Shown in pieces: positions 43,750 through 52,220 of a stretch of 64,000 bases of DNA (its first letter is position 1; each line of letters opens with the position of its first letter). The DNA is from Bin87 sp965197635 (GTDB lineage: Bacteria; Chloroflexota; Dehalococcoidia; Lucifugimonadales; UBA3495): the NCBI GenBank assembly GCA_965197635.1, contig CBDANN010000005.1:62001-126000 (forward strand), given 5' to 3'. The translations under genes and the position numbers were made by a program. The notes beneath the pieces were generated by a model. That model did not search any database and was not told the origin of the DNA. It was given only the letters and a program-made list of their open reading frames with translations.

Positions 43750-43902
43750 ATGACCGACCAATTGGCGCACTTGCAGGCTGCAATCGCAGGCTGTAGCCAA
43801 ACCCGTGTCGCTTACACCATCCACGGGGCACCAACGGCGGCAATCGTTATCGACACAGGTAGTGTCCCGTCAATAGGTGTAAAAGCGCGTGATCCCTTTT
43901 GA
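43750..43902 (+). CDS. Short ORF truncated by IS256
   Basis: 50 residues (MTDQLAHLQAAIAGCSQTRV ... AAIVIDTGSVP); the last codons run into the IS256 left end (43876). It begins 15 bases after the recombinase stop. Phage-like small protein or chance frame; weak support. Confidence 0.25.
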   Translation: MTDQLAHLQAAIAGCSQTRVAYTIHGAPTAAIVIDTGSVPSIGVKARDPF

Positions 43903-43908
43903 TGTTGA

Positions 43909-45158
43909 TTAGGCCGCTGCGTCCCGCATGTTGGGCGTCGGCAGTGCCTCGTTGCCGACGGCGCTGGGGATGGTGAGGTAGCGGCGGGCTTCGGCCCACT
44001 CGTCGTGTTGCTCGGCCAGCACCGCGCCCACCAGGTGCCGCGCCGATAGCCGGTTGGGGAAGATGCCCACCACGTCAGTCCGGCGCCTTATCTCCCGGTT
44101 CAGCCGTTCCTGCGGGTTGTTGGACCACAGCTTCTGCCAGTGGGCCACTGGGAAGGCCGTGAAGGCCAGGATGTCCGGCGCGGCGTCCGCCAGCAGCTCG
44201 GCCACCTGGTGAAAGGGCTCCCGGAGTTGTTCCACCACTCGGTCCAATTGGCCGTGGACCTCGGCGGGAGACAGTTGCTGGTAGATGGTGCGCACCATGC
44301 GAGGAAGGTCCTGGGTAGCCACGCCAGGTTGGGCGCGCTGGGGCACTCGGGTGAGCAGGTTGGCCATGAAGTGGGTGCGGCAGCGCTGCCAGCTGGCTCC
44401 AGCAAAGACCGCGGCGATGGCGTTCTTCAGCCCCTGGTGGGCATCGGAGGTAACCAGTTCCACCCCGCTGAGCCCCCGAGCGGTCAGCGACCGCAGGAAG
44501 GCCAGCCAGAACGCGCCGTCCTCGCTGGTCCCCACGTCCAGGCCCAGAATCTCACGCTGCCCTGCGGCATTGACCCCTGTCGCCACCACCACGCAGACGT
44601 TGACGATGCGACCGCCCTCACGCACCTTCTGGGTCAGGCTGTCCCGCCAGACGTAGGGGTAGGGACCACCGTCCAGGGGCCGACCCAGGAAACTCTCCAC
44701 CACTTCGTCCAGTTGCTCGCAGCTGCGCGACACCTGGCTGCTGGAGATGCCGTCGCAACCCAGGGCCTTGATCAGGTCATCCACCCGACGGGTGGAGACT
44801 CCCGCCACGCCTGTCCTGAGCCTGCCGAAGGGTAGGCCTGCTGGATCACCGACAGCAGAGCCTTCTCGCTGCGCCGCCGTGGTTCCAGCAGGCTGGGGAA
44901 GTAGCTGCCTTCCCGCAGCTGGGGAATGTGCCACGCCATGGTGCCGACCCGGGTATCCCAGGTGCGGTTGCGGTAGCCGTTGCGGTAGGTGACCCGCTCT
45001 GGGCTGCGTTCGCCGTGCTCAGCGCCGATCTGGGCGGAAACCTCAGCGTCCATGATGCCGTCCACCAGGACCCGCAGTGCTTCCCGCAGCAAGTCCACGT
45101 CTCCGTCGATGCCGCGCTTGCGTAATAATTCCAAAAGATCCATGCTGTGTTTGACCAC
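43909..45158 (-). pseudogene. IS256 transposase disrupted by 23-bp insertion
   Basis: The first part (MVKHSMDLLELLRKRGIDGD, VSAQIGAEHGERSPERVTYR, WDTRVGTMAWHIPQLREGSY) runs to VIQQAY, where a 23-bp block changes the frame. The other frame then continues AGVSTRRVDDLIKALGCDGI, YPYVWRDSLTQKVREGGRIV (first Asp region), WLAFLRSLTARGLSGVELVT with SDAHQGLKNAI (second Asp), WQRCRTHFMANLL and WSNNPQERLNREIRRRTDVV (Glu). Without the 23-bp block the gene is complete. Confidence 0.88.
44809..44831. repeat. 23-bp short repeat inserted in IS256 transposase
   Basis: The minus-strand insert begins CCTTCGGCAGGCTCAGGAC. Taking it out restores the codon series for QQAYVAGVSTRRVDDL. A near copy (CCTTCGGCTGGCTCAGGAT) is at about 8290-8308. 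It appears to be a very short mobile repeat. Confidence 0.7.
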
Positions 45159-45247
45159 CGTCGTTCTCCTTGGTTGGGTTGTTGTGATTCCACAAGGATG
45201 ACGCGGTGGTCAGCGTTTTGCCAACCGCCTAACTCTTACACCACTTC

Positions 45248-46340
45248 TTGGGACTCTACTCTTACCGTTCCCGCAAGAATAGCCGGCTCAGCCTCACCAT
45301 CACCGACAAGCGGCTGTTCCAGATCTCCGAGGACGGCCAGACCATCGCCAGTCGGCAATGCGAATTCAACGCCACGCTGCGCGCCCACCGAAACCTCAAA
45401 TTCCTAGACATCCGCTCCATTCGCCTCGTACCGGTCAAGCACTACGGACCTCGGGTACCCCTTCGCAACCGGCACTGCTGCCTCCACGTTCAGGTTTACG
45501 TGCCAGAGCCAATACCTATCGAAGAACTCGACATCCACATCCCGGAAGACATCCTCGGAGCCGACCGCGGCGCCAAGAACCACCTGGCGGTAAGCTCCGG
45601 CCACCGATCCCACCATCAGGGCGGTCGCCGACGCCGCAACCAAAAGCGAAAGCACCAGCGCCACATCGCAGGCAAGCCCCGCAATAGCAAGCGTCGCCGG
45701 CACGTCGTCTCGAAGCCGCGAACGAGGCCGTCGCTACGCCCAGCACCGCGACCAAGAAATGCGCCGGCAAATCCGCGACATCTTGCTGGAAAGCCCGCCC
45801 AAGATGGTGGCCGTCGAAAGCCTGCATCCCATCAGCATGATGGCCTCCGCTCGCGGCACTGCGGCAAACCCAGGCCGGAACGTCGCCGCCAAGCGAAAAC
45901 TGAACGAGAGCCTCGCCGAAGCAGCCATCGGCCACACCGGCAAGCTGCTGCGTGAGGAAGCCGCCAAACTCGGCATACCCACCGTCTCCGTTCCGCCGCA
46001 GGGCACGTCCCCGACCTGCCCGCGCTGCGGAGACCGCACCGGGACAACCGCGAGAGCCGAGCGGTGTTCCGGTGCCGGCATTGCGGTCTTTACGCCCACG
46101 CCGATTGGACTGCCGCCGTCATCATCCGCAACCGGGCCTATGTCCGGCACCGCGAATGGCAGGCAGGACACACGCCGGACGTGTTGACCGCACCCACCGG
46201 GTGGCGAGAACAGCCATCCCGCTCCGGCCAGCCAAGGCTTGGCTTGGAGCTAATCGTGTTCAAGCCAGCAGGCACCGCGACGATCCGCTCCGGCGGAAGG
46301 GTCCGTGGCCGAAGGCCGGACTACCGTATCCACAGCGGTG
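45248..46340 (+). pseudogene. IS605-type TnpB (OrfB) remnant, 5'-truncated and frameshifted
   Basis: Begins just after the IS256 end with YRSRKNSRLSLTITDKRLFQ and has lost its N-terminal region. The RuvC-like nuclease motifs are spread over three frames: EDILGADRGAKNHLAVSSG (Asp), KMVAVESLHPISMMASARG (Glu), the zinc finger GTSPTCPRCGDRTG and MFRCRHCGLYAHADWTAAVI (final Asp). The fold of an RNA-guided TnpB nuclease is recognisable but not expressible. The 3' region up to about 46430 may include the former omega-RNA. Confidence 0.75.
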
Positions 46341-46436
46341 GCCCAAGACACCCAACATTAGGTGGATTCAGCACGAAAACCCCATTTCCGGGTTCGCGCT
46401 CAATTTGTGCACACGCTCTACACCAGTCCATCCTGC

Positions 46437-46453
46437 CAACTCTGAACTGTTAC
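46437..46453. repeat. Solo IS66-like end
   Basis: CAACTCTGAACTGTTAC differs by one base from the right end of the IS66 element (CAACTCTGAACAGTTAC at 27673-27689). No transposase is attached; a relic of another IS66 copy. Confidence 0.5.
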
Positions 46454-46506
46454 GTCGGTCGCGCCGATTGGCGCGCCGGCGGGCCGAGTAGTACAATGGC
46501 GTCGCT

Positions 46507-46821
46507 ATGGTTGCATACGCCAGACGAAACGCGGCGATACTCACCTCCGTTGGCGCGATGGTGGTCGCGCTACTTCTGATCATCTTTTTTGGCGCCTGGG
46601 CGGTTTCCGCCGGCGGCGAGGCCGACCTGGGGGATTTGGTATCGGGCGCGACTGCCGGATTCAGTGGCAGCATATCTCCCGAGTCCGTCGCGTCCAGTCA
46701 AAACTCTGCCGCGACAGACGGCGATAGCGTGCCCCGGCTGGCATCTGCGTCCGCGGCCCCAGGCGGAGCAGTCGACACCTGGTGGGGTAAAGCGTTTCTG
46801 GTGGCCTGTCCACTGCATTAG
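46507..46821 (+). CDS. Small single-pass membrane protein
   Basis: 104 residues with an N-terminal hydrophobic helix (ILTSVGAMVVALLLIIFFGA) and a Ser/Ala-rich outer part. TACAAT at 46491-46496 could be a -10 box very close by. No family recognised and no clear ribosome site; tentative. Confidence 0.35.
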   Translation: MVAYARRNAAILTSVGAMVVALLLIIFFGAWAVSAGGEADLGDLVSGATAGFSGSISPESVASSQNSAATDGDSVPRLASASAAPGGAVDTWWGKAFLVACPLH

Positions 46822-46887
46822 TCCGTCCCTTCATCATTCATTCGGGGCGACGGCCGTCCCGTCCTACACCGGGAGGCATCCCCTCTA

Positions 46888-48309
46888 ATGGCTATCAACT
46901 CTTCCATTCGCCAAACCGGCAACGGGTTCCACTATGCGTGGATAATCATTGCCATCCTGGCGGTGGTTCAGATATTCGGCCAGTCGATTTCCATGGCGGC
47001 CGGCATCATGGTGCCCGAACTACGAATGCCCCTGGAAGAGGGAGGACGGTTTGGCTGGTCGCCGGCGATCATCGGGTTCGCGCTGGCCGGCTATTACCTG
47101 GTGGGGTCGCTCACTTCGCCCTTCAGCGGGAGGTTTGGCGACATCCTGGGCGCGCGCAAATTGCTGATGACCGGGGGCATCCTGTTCGGCGTCAGCATGG
47201 TGCTGATCGGTTTCATCACCCACGTCTGGCAGTTCTTCCTGGTGTACAGCGTGATGCTGGCGCTGACTTCTTCCATCGCCATGGTCCCTCTAATGGCGGC
47301 GGTCAATCCCTGGTTCAAGCGACGGTTGGGACTGGGCATCGGGCTGATGTGGGCCGCCGGCGGAGTGGGCGCGGCGGCGCTGGCGCCGGTGTATTCCCTG
47401 TTGCTGGTGAACTTCGGTTGGACCACCACCTTTGTGGCGATTGGCCTGGTCGGCGGTGGTCTGACGTTGGGCCTGATGCCCTTCTTCCGCAATCAACCAT
47501 CCGAAAAAGGGTTGATGGCTTACGGGGCGTCGGCCAGCGATCCGCCTCCGGCGAGCTTCAGCACCGAGGCGTCCAGGCTGCGCCTGAAGGTCTTCCAGCG
47601 GCAGATGAAACACACTCGCGCCTTCTGGAACCTGCCGGTGATCCACGGCATGGGATGCGCCGGCCATGGCATCGTCCTGATTTTCGTAGTGGACTTCGCC
47701 GTAACAAAGGGCATCGAATTCACAACGGCCGCGGTGATCCTGACCCTCATCAACGTGTTCAGCATCGGTGGGCGTTTCCTGGTGCCCATCATCACCGAGC
47801 GCATTGGCGGCAAGCTGATTATGGCGACCGCGTTGGCGATACAATCTGGTTCGGTCGTTATTCTGCTGATAGCCGGCGAATACATGGCTGGATACGCGTG
47901 GGCCTTCTACCTGTTCGCCTGTGTGTTTGGGATGGGGTTCGGCGGCGAGATGTCAGCATACCCGGTGGTCAACCGGCAGTACTTTGGCACCGGGCCGGTC
48001 GCGACGGTGTATGGATTCCAGATTTCCGGAGCGATGATGGGCCACTTCATTTCTACGCTGCTCGCCGGCATAATCATCCAGTTCTGGGGCTACACTCCCG
48101 CCTTTATCCTCTCCATGATCTTCAGCAGCCTGGGGGTGGTTATCATCATGACGCTGGAAACCACCAAGCGTCAGCTGATCCCCAACTGGGAAGAACAGTT
48201 GCCACCCGAAGCGCGAACGCCATCGGTAGGGAGCATTCCGGCAATCGTTCCTCCGGCCGCTGCCGCTACCGGCGTCGCCTTCGGCAACGTGGGCGGCGAC
48301 GGGAACTAG
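46888..48309 (+). CDS. MFS transporter (oxalate/formate antiporter-like)
   Basis: 473 residues with 12 predicted transmembrane helices and a central hydrophilic loop (near 210-240). The A-motif GRFGDILGARKLLMTGGILF between helices 2 and 3 is clear, and MGFGGEMSAYPVVNRQYFG fits the monocarboxylate/OFA-like branch. The C-terminus is Pro/Ala-rich. RBS GGGAGGCATCCC. Likely imports or exchanges a carboxylate; substrate not predictable. Confidence 0.88.
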   Translation: MAINSSIRQTGNGFHYAWIIIAILAVVQIFGQSISMAAGIMVPELRMPLEEGGRFGWSPAIIGFALAGYYLVGSLTSPFSGRFGDILGARKLLMTGGILFGVSMVLIGFITHVWQFFLVYSVMLALTSSIAMVPLMAAVNPWFKRRLGLGIGLMWAAGGVGAAALAPVYSLLLVNFGWTTTFVAIGLVGGGLTLGLMPFFRNQPSEKGLMAYGASASDPPPASFSTEASRLRLKVFQRQMKHTRAFWNLPVIHGMGCAGHGIVLIFVVDFAVTKGIEFTTAAVILTLINVFSIGGRFLVPIITERIGGKLIMATALAIQSGSVVILLIAGEYMAGYAWAFYLFACVFGMGFGGEMSAYPVVNRQYFGTGPVATVYGFQISGAMMGHFISTLLAGIIIQFWGYTPAFILSMIFSSLGVVIIMTLETTKRQLIPNWEEQLPPEARTPSVGSIPAIVPPAAAATGVAFGNVGGDGN

Positions 48310-48329
48310 GCCGGATGCCGGCGTTCTAG

Positions 48330-48728
48330 ATGAACACCGATCTGGCCTTCCTTTGCGACTCCGCCCTGGAGGACCGCGGCAAACTGCACGCCCTCGGTAT
48401 CGGCATTGACGGGGTTCAGGGCAATGCGCTCCCGATGACCCACCCGCGTTTCGTGGTGGTGTGCGTCATGCGTTACTCGGTAGTGGAGGCCGGCGACAAA
48501 CGCATGGAGATCCGCTTGCTCGGGCCTGACGCCCAGGACGTGTTGACTCCCGTTGAACGGGTCATTACCCTGCCGGCGCGAAGCAGCGTGGTGGATGCCA
48601 ACGCGCGCATCATCGCTGAGGTGAACAGCGTAACTTTCCATCAGTCCGGCCCCCACGCCTTCCACGTCGTGATCGACGGCAACGAGGTGGCGCGGCTGCC
48701 CATCAACGTCAGTGTCCGCGCCTCCTGA
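48330..48728 (+). CDS. DUF6941-like protein
   Basis: 132 residues starting MNTDLAFLCDSALEDRGKLH, a beta-sandwich with VVVCVMRYSVVEAGDKRMEI and GPHAFHVVIDGNEVARLPIN, the pattern of DUF6941 proteins found widely in Actinobacteria and Chloroflexota. It overlaps the start of the next gene by 17 bases. No known function. Confidence 0.65.
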   Translation: MNTDLAFLCDSALEDRGKLHALGIGIDGVQGNALPMTHPRFVVVCVMRYSVVEAGDKRMEIRLLGPDAQDVLTPVERVITLPARSSVVDANARIIAEVNSVTFHQSGPHAFHVVIDGNEVARLPINVSVRAS

Positions 48729-49401
48729 CGGTGTTGGTCCGGTGTCCCGTACCGAAATCCTGCTGGCCACGGGCAACGCCGACAAGCAGCGGATGTTGGC
48801 CTGGCTGCTGGAAGACCTGCCGGTCCACCCGGTTACGCCGGCCGAGCTGGGGGTATCTGCGTACCCCGATGAGTCGGGGAAAACCCACGAAGCAATAGCC
48901 CGAGCCAAGGCTGAGGAGTGGTCGCAAGCGGCGGGAATCCCAGCCATTGCCAGCGACGGCGGGTTGTTGGTGCCGTCGCTGGGGGCCAATTGGGAGAGCC
49001 GCTACACTCGCCGGTTCGCCGGCCCGGCCGCCGACGATGACGAGCGGCAGCGTCGCCTGCTGGAGCTGTTGCGTCCCTATACCGGGGATGGCCGAAGCGC
49101 CGCCTTCGTTGAGGGTTTGGCGATTGCCGACGGCGGGCGCACGCTGGCGTCTTGGGAAGTGCGCGGGGCGACGGGGCGGATCGTGGACACGCTGGCCGAC
49201 CGGGGAGGGCCCACCGGCGGCGACGGATTCTGGGTGTTCCCGCTATGGTATTTCGACCAATTCGGACGGACCTACGACCGGCTGACCGAGAACGAGCGGG
49301 CCAGCCTGGGCGACCATTGGGATACATTGCGGAGCCTGGCGCGCGAGTTTGTGACGGCATGGTCGGCAAGCGGCGTCGGTTCCACAAATGGGCTACAATG
49401 A
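48712..49401 (+). CDS. Ham1/RdgB-type non-canonical purine NTP pyrophosphatase
   Basis: 229 residues from GTG 48712 (a second GTG at 48742 would also fit). ILLATGNADKQRMLAWLLED is the TGNxxK phosphate-binding start, YPDESGKTHEAIARAKAEEW replaces the usual TFxENAxxKA, and PAIASDGGLLVPSLG holds the catalytic Asp in SDGG instead of ADDSGL. The C-terminal SHR motif of ITPase is not obvious, so it is a divergent family member. Removes inosine/xanthosine triphosphates if canonical. Coupled to the upstream gene by overlap. Confidence 0.75.
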   Translation: MSAPPDGVGPVSRTEILLATGNADKQRMLAWLLEDLPVHPVTPAELGVSAYPDESGKTHEAIARAKAEEWSQAAGIPAIASDGGLLVPSLGANWESRYTRRFAGPAADDDERQRRLLELLRPYTGDGRSAAFVEGLAIADGGRTLASWEVRGATGRIVDTLADRGGPTGGDGFWVFPLWYFDQFGRTYDRLTENERASLGDHWDTLRSLAREFVTAWSASGVGSTNGLQ

Positions 49402-49436
49402 TTGAGCCACCTATTCCCTGACTGCCGGAGTACGCC

Positions 49437-50393
49437 GTGACCGCTGTTCACACCAATGACCCTTTCTCTATCCCCGCATCCGTGGAGGATGTGCAAGGGC
49501 TGCTCCGCGACCAGGCTTACATCACCGACCGGGGATTGGCCATCGCCATATTCCTGGCGTTGAAATTGCGCCGGCCGCTGTTCCTGGAAGGCGAAGCCGG
49601 CGTCGGCAAAACGGAAATCGCCCGCGCCCTGGCCGCCGGACTGAACACGGATTTGATCCGCCTGCAATGCTACGAAGGATTGGACGTCAACCATGCGGTG
49701 TACGAGTGGAACCACACTCGGCAGTTGCTGGAAATCCGGCTGATGGAGGCCAGACGCGACGGTATCGACGAAGCAAGCGGCAGCAGCGTTGACCTGTTCG
49801 GCTCCCAGTTTCTCATCAAGCGTCCGCTGCTGGAAGCGATTGACGAGGGCCGGGACCGGGCGCCGGTGCTGCTGATTGACGAACTGGATCGGGCCGATGA
49901 GGAGTTTGAAGGCTTCCTGCTGGAGCTGCTGGCCGACTATCAAATCACGATACCGGAACTCGGCACCTTTCATGCCGTCCATCCGCCGGTCGTGGTAATC
50001 ACCTCCAACCGGACGCGGGAGGTGCACGACGCTCTGAAACGTCGTTGCCTGTACTACTGGGTTGACTATCCCGACTACCAGAAGGAACTTCAAATCGTGA
50101 CCGCGCGGTTGCCCGACGCTCCGCGACAGTTGGCCCAGCAAGTCACGTCGTTCATCCAGGAGTTGCGCGATACGGAGCTGTACAAAATCCCGGGCGTGTC
50201 AGAAACGCTGGACTGGACTTCGGCTCTCATGGCGCTGAACATGCGCGAACTGGAGCCGGAAGTCATCGACGATACCCTGGGGATAATGCTGAAGTACCAG
50301 GACGACATTGAGGCGGTGCGGGGCGAGCCGGTGCGCGCGCTGCTGGAACGGTCGCGCAATCGTGGCCCGCGGGGGGGCGGGCGGCGGGGCTAG
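49437..50393 (+). CDS. MoxR-family AAA+ ATPase (CoxD-like)
   Basis: 318 residues from GTG 49437. Walker A GEAGVGKT at 52-59, Walker B LLIDELD at about 145-151, sensor 1 VVVITSNRTREV, arginine-finger region LKRRCLYYWVDYPDYQKELQ. This is the CoxD-type MoxR branch, which works with a CoxE-type VWA protein in maturing molybdo-enzymes. Its usual partner lies 4 kb downstream at 54538 on the same strand, with six genes between and no carbon monoxide dehydrogenase genes. Confidence 0.9.
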   Translation: MTAVHTNDPFSIPASVEDVQGLLRDQAYITDRGLAIAIFLALKLRRPLFLEGEAGVGKTEIARALAAGLNTDLIRLQCYEGLDVNHAVYEWNHTRQLLEIRLMEARRDGIDEASGSSVDLFGSQFLIKRPLLEAIDEGRDRAPVLLIDELDRADEEFEGFLLELLADYQITIPELGTFHAVHPPVVVITSNRTREVHDALKRRCLYYWVDYPDYQKELQIVTARLPDAPRQLAQQVTSFIQELRDTELYKIPGVSETLDWTSALMALNMRELEPEVIDDTLGIMLKYQDDIEAVRGEPVRALLERSRNRGPRGGGRRG

Positions 50394-50469
50394 CCTGGTC
50401 CAGGTTCGGGGATTGAACCGACACCTCGGTTAGGCAAAAACCGCCGCTGGTTTGGCAGAGGATGCTCAT

Positions 50470-51000
50470 ATGAACCAACATTTCGAAATGCCGGACTCCG
50501 ATGGAATGCAGTCACTGACTGTCGATGCGGTAGAACAAGCTCTGGCCCGGGGGGATGGTACGGCCGCGGATTTGCTGATGCTGTACTTCGCCTGCCTGGT
50601 CGCCGACCCATACGAAAAGGGAGAGTTTGGCGGTGTAGCTGACCGGGTGGCTGATACGCTGTTTGAAATGGCGGAAGCGGGCGACGAAGACGCTACGATG
50701 GCGATGACCGCCTTGACCACGCTGCTGGAGGACGACGGGTCGGACGACGCCAAAACGGTAGGCGTGGCGATGTTCCGATCCGTGGCTACTCGGCCTATTC
50801 TGCTGAACGTCGTCGAGGGGAAGATGGAATTTGAAAGCGCCACCGCTGCGTTGGAGGTCATAGATACGCTGGCGGAGAGTTTGCTGGACGGCGTTTTCGA
50901 TTCGGATGAAATCGACGACTTGGATATTGACGAGTTGGCCGCCGTGTTGGGTGTTTCCAATTTGGATTTAGACTGGGACGGTGATTTTGATGACCGTTAG
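50470..51000 (+). CDS. Acidic hypothetical protein
   Basis: 176 residues from ATG 50470 with GAGGA six bases upstream. Very acidic, helical (ADLLMLYFACLVADPYEKGE, DRVADTLFEMAEAGDEDATM), ending in a DSDEIDDLDIDELAAVLG tail. The pattern is of a soluble helical protein without known motifs. Overlaps the next gene by 11 bases. Confidence 0.65.
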   Translation: MNQHFEMPDSDGMQSLTVDAVEQALARGDGTAADLLMLYFACLVADPYEKGEFGGVADRVADTLFEMAEAGDEDATMAMTALTTLLEDDGSDDAKTVGVAMFRSVATRPILLNVVEGKMEFESATAALEVIDTLAESLLDGVFDSDEIDDLDIDELAAVLGVSNLDLDWDGDFDDR

Positions 51001-52174
51001 CCATATGCGGCGACACGTTGCCGTCGTCGGCGCCGGCATCGTGGGCGCGTCCATAGCATGGCGCATCGCCGCCCGCGGGCTGCGGGTGACTCTCATAGAC
51101 CAGGCGGAGCCGGGCAGCGGCGCGTCCAGCCACAGCTTTGCGTGGGTCAACGCCGGCGCCAAGGAACCCATCGAATACCACAACCTGAACCGCCGCTCGC
51201 TGGAAATGTGGAGCCGGTTCGCCGCCGCGTTGGGCGAAGACGTGGGGTTGCGTTGGGGCGGCAAGGTCGCCTGGGAAACGGAGCCCGAGGCTGCCGAGGC
51301 GCTGAAGGCCCGAGTCCGGCAGCTCCAGTCGTGGGGATATCCCAGCCGCTTGGTGTCCAAAGCCCGGCTGGAAGAGCTGGAGCCGGCCCTGGACGTGGGG
51401 CCCGTGGCTGCGGCGGAATACAATGAGAACGAAGGGCAGGTAGAGCCGCAGATGGTGGTGGACGCCTGCGTCCGCCGTCTCAGGGAGATGGAAGCCAGTA
51501 TCCTTACCGGCGTAGCAGTGTTGGGGTTCTCGAAAACCGGCGACGGAACGATTCGCGCAGTCCAGACCACCTCCGGGGACGTTGAAGCCGACGCGGTGGT
51601 TCTGGCGGCGGGCACTGAAACCACCAGGCTAGCCGCCTTGGCCGGGACCCACGTGCCCCAGGCGGAGAGCCCCGGTGTGGTGATAAGAACCACGACCATG
51701 CCGCCGTTGCTGCATAACGTGCCGGTGGTGTACGCGCCGGCGTTGGGAGACGGCCGTCGAGAGATACACCTGAGGCAATGCCCAGACGGTCGCCTGATGA
51801 TTGGCGAGGGAGACCAGGAAAGCCTGGCTGAGGACGACAGCCAGGCCCACGCCGACGATCTGCTGACCCGGGCCGGCCGCTACCTGCCGGCTTTGGCCGG
51901 AGCGCAGGCGGTCCCGGTTCCGGTGGGTTGGCGACCGATGCCCCTGGACGGATACCCCGTGTTGGGGTTTGCCTCTGAAGCCCCGAACGTGTACGTGGCG
52001 CTGACGCACAGTGGGGTCACGCTGGCCCCGGTGGTCAGCCAATTGGCGGCGCTGGAAATCTGCGACGATGTGCGGGCCAACGTCGTATTGGGGTCATACC
52101 GCCCGCAACGGTTCGCCGGGCTGACCGCGGCAGCGGCGGCGGCAATGACGCACCCGCGCGCAGGGCATCGCTAA
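50990..52174 (+). CDS. FAD-dependent oxidoreductase (DAO/glycine oxidase-like)
   Basis: About 394 residues from ATG 50990 (GTG 50981 also possible). The Rossmann start HVAVVGAGIVGASIAWRIAA and IDQAEPGSGASSHSFAWVNAG are hallmarks of the D-amino-acid oxidase/sarcosine oxidase superfamily. DAVVLAAGTETTRLAALAGT is the second flavin-site strand, and PMPLDGYPVLGFASEAPNVY is the typical C-terminal substrate loop. Likely oxidises an amine or amino acid; substrate unknown. Confidence 0.88.
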   Translation: MTVSHMRRHVAVVGAGIVGASIAWRIAARGLRVTLIDQAEPGSGASSHSFAWVNAGAKEPIEYHNLNRRSLEMWSRFAAALGEDVGLRWGGKVAWETEPEAAEALKARVRQLQSWGYPSRLVSKARLEELEPALDVGPVAAAEYNENEGQVEPQMVVDACVRRLREMEASILTGVAVLGFSKTGDGTIRAVQTTSGDVEADAVVLAAGTETTRLAALAGTHVPQAESPGVVIRTTTMPPLLHNVPVVYAPALGDGRREIHLRQCPDGRLMIGEGDQESLAEDDSQAHADDLLTRAGRYLPALAGAQAVPVPVGWRPMPLDGYPVLGFASEAPNVYVALTHSGVTLAPVVSQLAALEICDDVRANVVLGSYRPQRFAGLTAAAAAAMTHPRAGHR

Positions 52175-52220
52175 CGAGCGGGAAATTGCCGCCGAGCCGG
52201 CGGCCGCGTCTCAAGACGAC

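Larger units (their letters stand above)
43876..45242 (-). mobile_element. IS256-family insertion sequence
   Basis: Ends GGTGTAAAAG (from 43876) and CTCTTACACC (to 45242) form a short imperfect inverted repeat. One Transposase_mut gene fills the element. No matching 8-9 bp target duplication was found, so flanks may have been rearranged; the right end abuts a truncated TnpB gene. Confidence 0.75.

Noticed and set aside
46938..48329. 463-codon frame overlapping the MFS gene
   Set aside because: Shadow of the MFS transporter: His/Arg/Gly-rich without hydrophobic helices.
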